Positions 61,475-64,000 of a stretch of 64,000 nucleotides of DNA are shown in pieces. The DNA is taken from assembly GCF_000338875.1 (NCBI RefSeq), contig NZ_AOMO01000029.1, positions 62,001-126,000 on the forward strand, written 5' to 3'. The translations under genes and the position numbers were made by a program. This DNA comes from Vibrio mimicus CAIM 602. Lineage in GTDB: Bacteria > Pseudomonadota > Gammaproteobacteria > Enterobacterales > Vibrionaceae. A model generated the notes under the pieces. That model searched no databases. It was not told the origin of the DNA and worked only from the letters and a program-made list of their open reading frames with translations. Positions within the stretch are counted from its first letter, which is position 1. Every line of letters begins with the position of its first letter.

Positions 61475-62929
61475 TTAACAGCCGGGGCCACAATCCAAAC
61501 AGTGTTTGATCATTTCTGGACCAAGATGCAGTTTCGCGTTTAGATCACGCAAAGCAGTGCGCACACCTTCCTCAATCACCGGATGGTAGAAAGGCATATC
61601 GAGCATTTGCGAAATAGTCATTTGGTTTTGGTGCGCCCAAGCCAGCAAGTGTGCTAAATGCTCGGCATTGGGTCCCATCATTTCAGCACCAAGGAAACGA
61701 CCTGTGCCTTGCTCGCCATACACATGCAGCAAACCTTTATTGCGTAGCATTACTCGTGAACGGCCTTGATTTTCAAACGACACTTCACCCACGGCAAAGC
61801 AGCCACAGTTACCCAGACGCTGGGTCAGCTGCTTATAGGTTTCTCCGACCATGGCAATTTGTGGGTCAGAAAACACCGCAGAAATCGCAGAGCGGCGCAA
61901 ACCCGCGCGAATGTCTGGGAAGCGACCTGCGTTATCACCCGCAATACGACCTTGGTCAGCGGCTTCATGCAGCAGCGGAATTTGGTTGCTGGCATCACCA
62001 GCGATAAAAATCGAAGGTACCGAGGTTTGCAGTGTGTAGTGATCCGCTTTGGGTACGCCACGTTCATCCAGTGCCACGTTGGTATTTTCCAGTGCTAGCT
62101 TATCAACGTTGGGACGACGACCTGTCGCTGCAAGCACATAATCCACGATGAAGTTTTCTAGCTCACCTTGCTGGTTGATAAATTGGATTTCCACTTTATC
62201 GCCATCAATACGTTTCATGCTTTCGACTTTCACGTCTGCATCGAGATAAAACTCTTGTTGGAAAGCACGATTAGCGTAAGCCATGACTTCTGGATCAGTC
62301 AGTGGTCCCACTTGACCGCCTAAGCCAAACACTTTCACTTTCACCCCTAAACGATGTAGGGATTGGCCAAGCTCTAAACCGATCACACCCGGACCAAACA
62401 CAGCGACGGCTTCTGGGAGATCATCCCACTCAAACACATCATCGTTAACGACTAGGCGATCACCTAGTTCATTCCATACGGCAGGGTACGCAGGGCGTGA
62501 TCCTGTCGCAATAACAACACGTTTAGCATGAATGCGTGTGTGATCATCAACTTGCAGAGTATGGTTATCGATAAATTGAGCGTAGCCAGCAATCTTGTCT
62601 TGTTCAGGAATTGAATCCACCCCTTCCAGTACAAAACCGACAAAGCGATCACGCTCGCGTTTGACGCGATCCATCACTTCACGACCATTAATGACAATTT
62701 CACCTTGTGGGTAAACACCGAAGCCCGGAGCTTTTTCAATTTGGTGTACGCTTTCTGCTGCGGCGATCAGCAATTTGGATGGCATACAGCCAACTCGAGC
62801 ACAAGTGGTGCCGTATGGGCCGCCTTCAATGATTACGACATCTTGGGTGTAGGATTTCGCCGCACGATAAGCGCCAAGGCCAGCAGTACCACCGCCGATT
62901 ACGGCGACATCAACGTGAATTTGTTTCAT
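61475..62929 (-). CDS. Dihydrolipoyl dehydrogenase-like disulfide oxidoreductase
   Basis: This 484-residue FAD-dependent pyridine-nucleotide disulfide oxidoreductase has an FAD site (VIGGGTAGLGAYRA, residues 10-23) and active-site disulfide C43/C48 (CARVGCMPSK). An NAD(P) segment (VFGPGVIGLELGQ, about 177-189), the second FAD motif (FIAGDASNQIPLL) and the dimer-interface His (FYHPVIEEG) are also present. It is not the Sth transhydrogenase, which lacks this disulfide. No pyruvate or oxoglutarate dehydrogenase genes are near. It follows prxG by 68 bases and ends CLDCGPGC, a cysteine-rich tail not usual in Lpd. It may recycle electrons to PrxG; that is inference. Confidence 0.8.
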   Translation of the reverse strand: MKQIHVDVAVIGGGTAGLGAYRAAKSYTQDVVIIEGGPYGTTCARVGCMPSKLLIAAAESVHQIEKAPGFGVYPQGEIVINGREVMDRVKRERDRFVGFVLEGVDSIPEQDKIAGYAQFIDNHTLQVDDHTRIHAKRVVIATGSRPAYPAVWNELGDRLVVNDDVFEWDDLPEAVAVFGPGVIGLELGQSLHRLGVKVKVFGLGGQVGPLTDPEVMAYANRAFQQEFYLDADVKVESMKRIDGDKVEIQFINQQGELENFIVDYVLAATGRRPNVDKLALENTNVALDERGVPKADHYTLQTSVPSIFIAGDASNQIPLLHEAADQGRIAGDNAGRFPDIRAGLRRSAISAVFSDPQIAMVGETYKQLTQRLGNCGCFAVGEVSFENQGRSRVMLRNKGLLHVYGEQGTGRFLGAEMMGPNAEHLAHLLAWAHQNQMTISQMLDMPFYHPVIEEGVRTALRDLNAKLHLGPEMIKHCLDCGPGC

Positions 62930-62997
62930 TATGGATCCTCAATCGGTTTTTATTCGTCTGCATGGAAATGGGGCTCCCAAGCGGGAGCCCACCGAGC

Positions 62998-63729
62998 TTA
63001 TTGATTTAGGTAGATTTCTAAATCGTCGCTACCACCAATGTGTTTACCACCGATAAACACTTGTGGAACTGTGGTGCGGCCTGAGACGGCACGCAGGCTC
63101 ACTGTGGTTGCGTCTTTACCTAAAATCAGCTCTTCATACTGTAGACCGGCATCAATCAGCGCTTGTTTCGCCTTGGTGCAATAAGGGCAGCCAGGTTTAG
63201 TAAAAATAGTCACTGATTCTTGCACTTTGTATTGAGGTGCAATGTGTTTGAGCATGGTGTCCGCATCAGAGACTTTGAACGGGTCACCCGGTTCATTGGG
63301 TTCGATAAACATTTTTTCTACAACACCGTCTTTGACGAGCATGCTGTAACGCCATGAGCGCTTACCAAAGCCGAGATCATTTTTCTCAACTAACATACCC
63401 ATGCCGTCAGTGAACTCACCGTTGCCATCTGGAATGAAAGTAATGTTTTCAGCGTTTTGGTCATCTTTCCAAGCATTCATTACAAACGTATCGTTAACAG
63501 AAACACACAGAATACTGTCGACACCGTGTTCCTTGAATACTGGGAACAGCTCGTTATAACGAGGCAGGTGGCTGGATGAGCACGTCGGGGTAAATGCACC
63601 CGGCAAGCTAAATACGATAACGGTTTTGCCTTTGAACAGTTCATCGGTAGTTACGTTAACCCAAGCGTCACCTTGGCGAGTTGGGAAAGTAACTTGTGGA
63701 ATGGTGTGACCTTCTTTAGATGTAAACAT
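62998..63729 (-). CDS. prxG: Peroxiredoxin-glutaredoxin fusion (hybrid Prx5)
   Basis: This 243-residue enzyme reduces peroxides with glutathione. The N-terminal Prx5 domain (about residues 5-160) has the peroxidatic Cys C50 in [12 protein letters not shown], and the C-terminal glutaredoxin domain (about 170-243) has the CPYC active site (C181/C184) and [17 protein letters not shown]. Fusing the two makes the reductant part of the enzyme. The start at 63729 (ATG) has AAGGAACA upstream; a longer frame to 63765 is unlikely. It is divergent from oxyR and probably OxyR-controlled. Confidence 0.94.
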   Translation of the reverse strand: MFTSKEGHTIPQVTFPTRQGDAWVNVTTDELFKGKTVIVFSLPGAFTPTCSSSHLPRYNELFPVFKEHGVDSILCVSVNDTFVMNAWKDDQNAENITFIPDGNGEFTDGMGMLVEKNDLGFGKRSWRYSMLVKDGVVEKMFIEPNEPGDPFKVSDADTMLKHIAPQYKVQESVTIFTKPGCPYCTKAKQALIDAGLQYEELILGKDATTVSLRAVSGRTTVPQVFIGGKHIGGSDDLEIYLNQ

Positions 63730-63841
63730 TTTGTTCCTTAATTGTAATAATTCTTTTTTAATCAATAAGATGTGTTTTCTTGTTGATGGGTATTGTTAAA
63801 GAAAAGCTTTGATAGCTCTAATCGTTTAATGCTATGGTTTT

Positions 63842-63858
63842 GATAGATGCATTCTATC
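63842..63858. promoter_or_regulatory. Possible OxyR operator between prxG and oxyR
   Basis: GATAGA-TGCAT-TCTATC has ATAG/CTAT halves like the OxyR consensus, and ATAGCTCTAAT lies at 63813-63823 nearby. The full tetramer consensus is only partly matched. The divergent prxG-oxyR arrangement supports it. Confidence 0.45.
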
Positions 63859-63868
63859 TGGGTGAACA

Positions 63869-64000
63869 ATGAACATTCGTGATTTTGAATATTTGGTGGC
63901 CTTGGCCGACCACAAGCATTTTCGTAAAGCGGCAGAAGCCTGCTTTGTCAGCCAACCCACACTCAGTGGCCAAATCCGCAAACTTGAAGATGAAATTGGT
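63869..64000 (+). CDS. oxyR: Hydrogen-peroxide-inducible regulator OxyR (5' part)
   Basis: The first 44 codons of a LysR-type regulator begin [20 protein letters not shown] and continue [20 protein letters not shown], the OxyR DNA-binding helix-turn-helix. The gene runs off the right edge of the window. OxyR senses peroxide through a disulfide and activates antioxidant genes. Divergence from prxG fits direct control. GGGTGAAC is a weak ribosome site. Confidence 0.93.
   Translation, partial: MNIRDFEYLVALADHKHFRKAAEACFVSQPTLSGQIRKLEDEIG

Noticed and set aside
61475-62929. Soluble transhydrogenase SthA
   Set aside because: SthA lacks the CxxxxC active-site disulfide; here CARVGC is present.

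Overview
The window is chromosomal DNA from a Vibrio, almost certainly Vibrio cholerae. It carries the quorum-sensing and virulence regulator AphA, a Vibrio-type order of housekeeping genes (oxyR, prxG, argECBGH, ppc, aphA, cysE-gpsA-secB, frdABCD, efp, groESL, hslVU, metJBLF, pfkA, cpxPRA), and several 127-bp ERIC repeats and their shortened derivatives. No tRNA, rRNA, CRISPR array or prophage was seen. Almost all of it is conserved core genome. The exception is one mobile element of about 3.15 kb next to groEL.

Layout. 1-7.9 kb: the tail of an unknown gene, a LuxR-type response regulator (probably CrbR), dsbD, the C4-dicarboxylate genes dcuA and aspA, fxsA, trmL and sodA. 8-14.2 kb: the envelope stress system cpxA/cpxR with divergent cpxP, then fieF, pfkA and glpX. 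14.5-20.1 kb: zapB and the methionine genes metF, metL, metB and metJ, with MetJ operators. 20.2-30.2 kb: maeB, rpmE, priA, cytR, ftsN, hslVU (sigma-32 promoter), menA and rraA. 30.4-35 kb: a MATE exporter, tpiA, a CHMI-family isomerase, DUF805 and DUF3135 proteins and a cysteine-rich HTH regulator. 35.3-40.6 kb: heat-shock operon groESL interrupted by a group II intron. 40.7-48.3 kb: a repeat-containing secreted protein, the EF-P genes epmB, efp and epmA around the fumarate reductase operon frdABCD, and a rhodanese. 48.4-60.7 kb: secB, gpsA, cysE, aphA, ppc and the arginine genes argE and argCBGH. 60.9-64 kb: a DUF3624 protein, a disulfide oxidoreductase, the peroxiredoxin-glutaredoxin fusion prxG, and the start of divergent oxyR.

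The most unusual structure is the group II intron at about 37390-40539. Its 5' end (GTGCGAC) begins at the last base of the groEL stop codon, so the unspliced reading ends TAG and the spliced reading ends TAA; GroEL is the same protein either way. The base-pairing guide EBS1 (TACATC, 38053-38058) matches the six exon bases before the insertion point, and domains V and VI are intact. The intron's own reverse transcriptase/maturase carries one in-frame TAA in its conserved GGIISP motif. Between that gene and domain V lies an extra small gene of the DUF1508/YegP family with its own promoter-like sequence, which looks like cargo. The native groESL terminator now lies 3 kb downstream of groEL.

Regulatory sites readable from the sequence include sigma-32 promoters for groESL and hslVU, CRP sites upstream of cytR and between frdA and epmA, tandem MetJ boxes, a CpxR box, a Fur box upstream of sodA and a HapR-type palindrome upstream of aphA.
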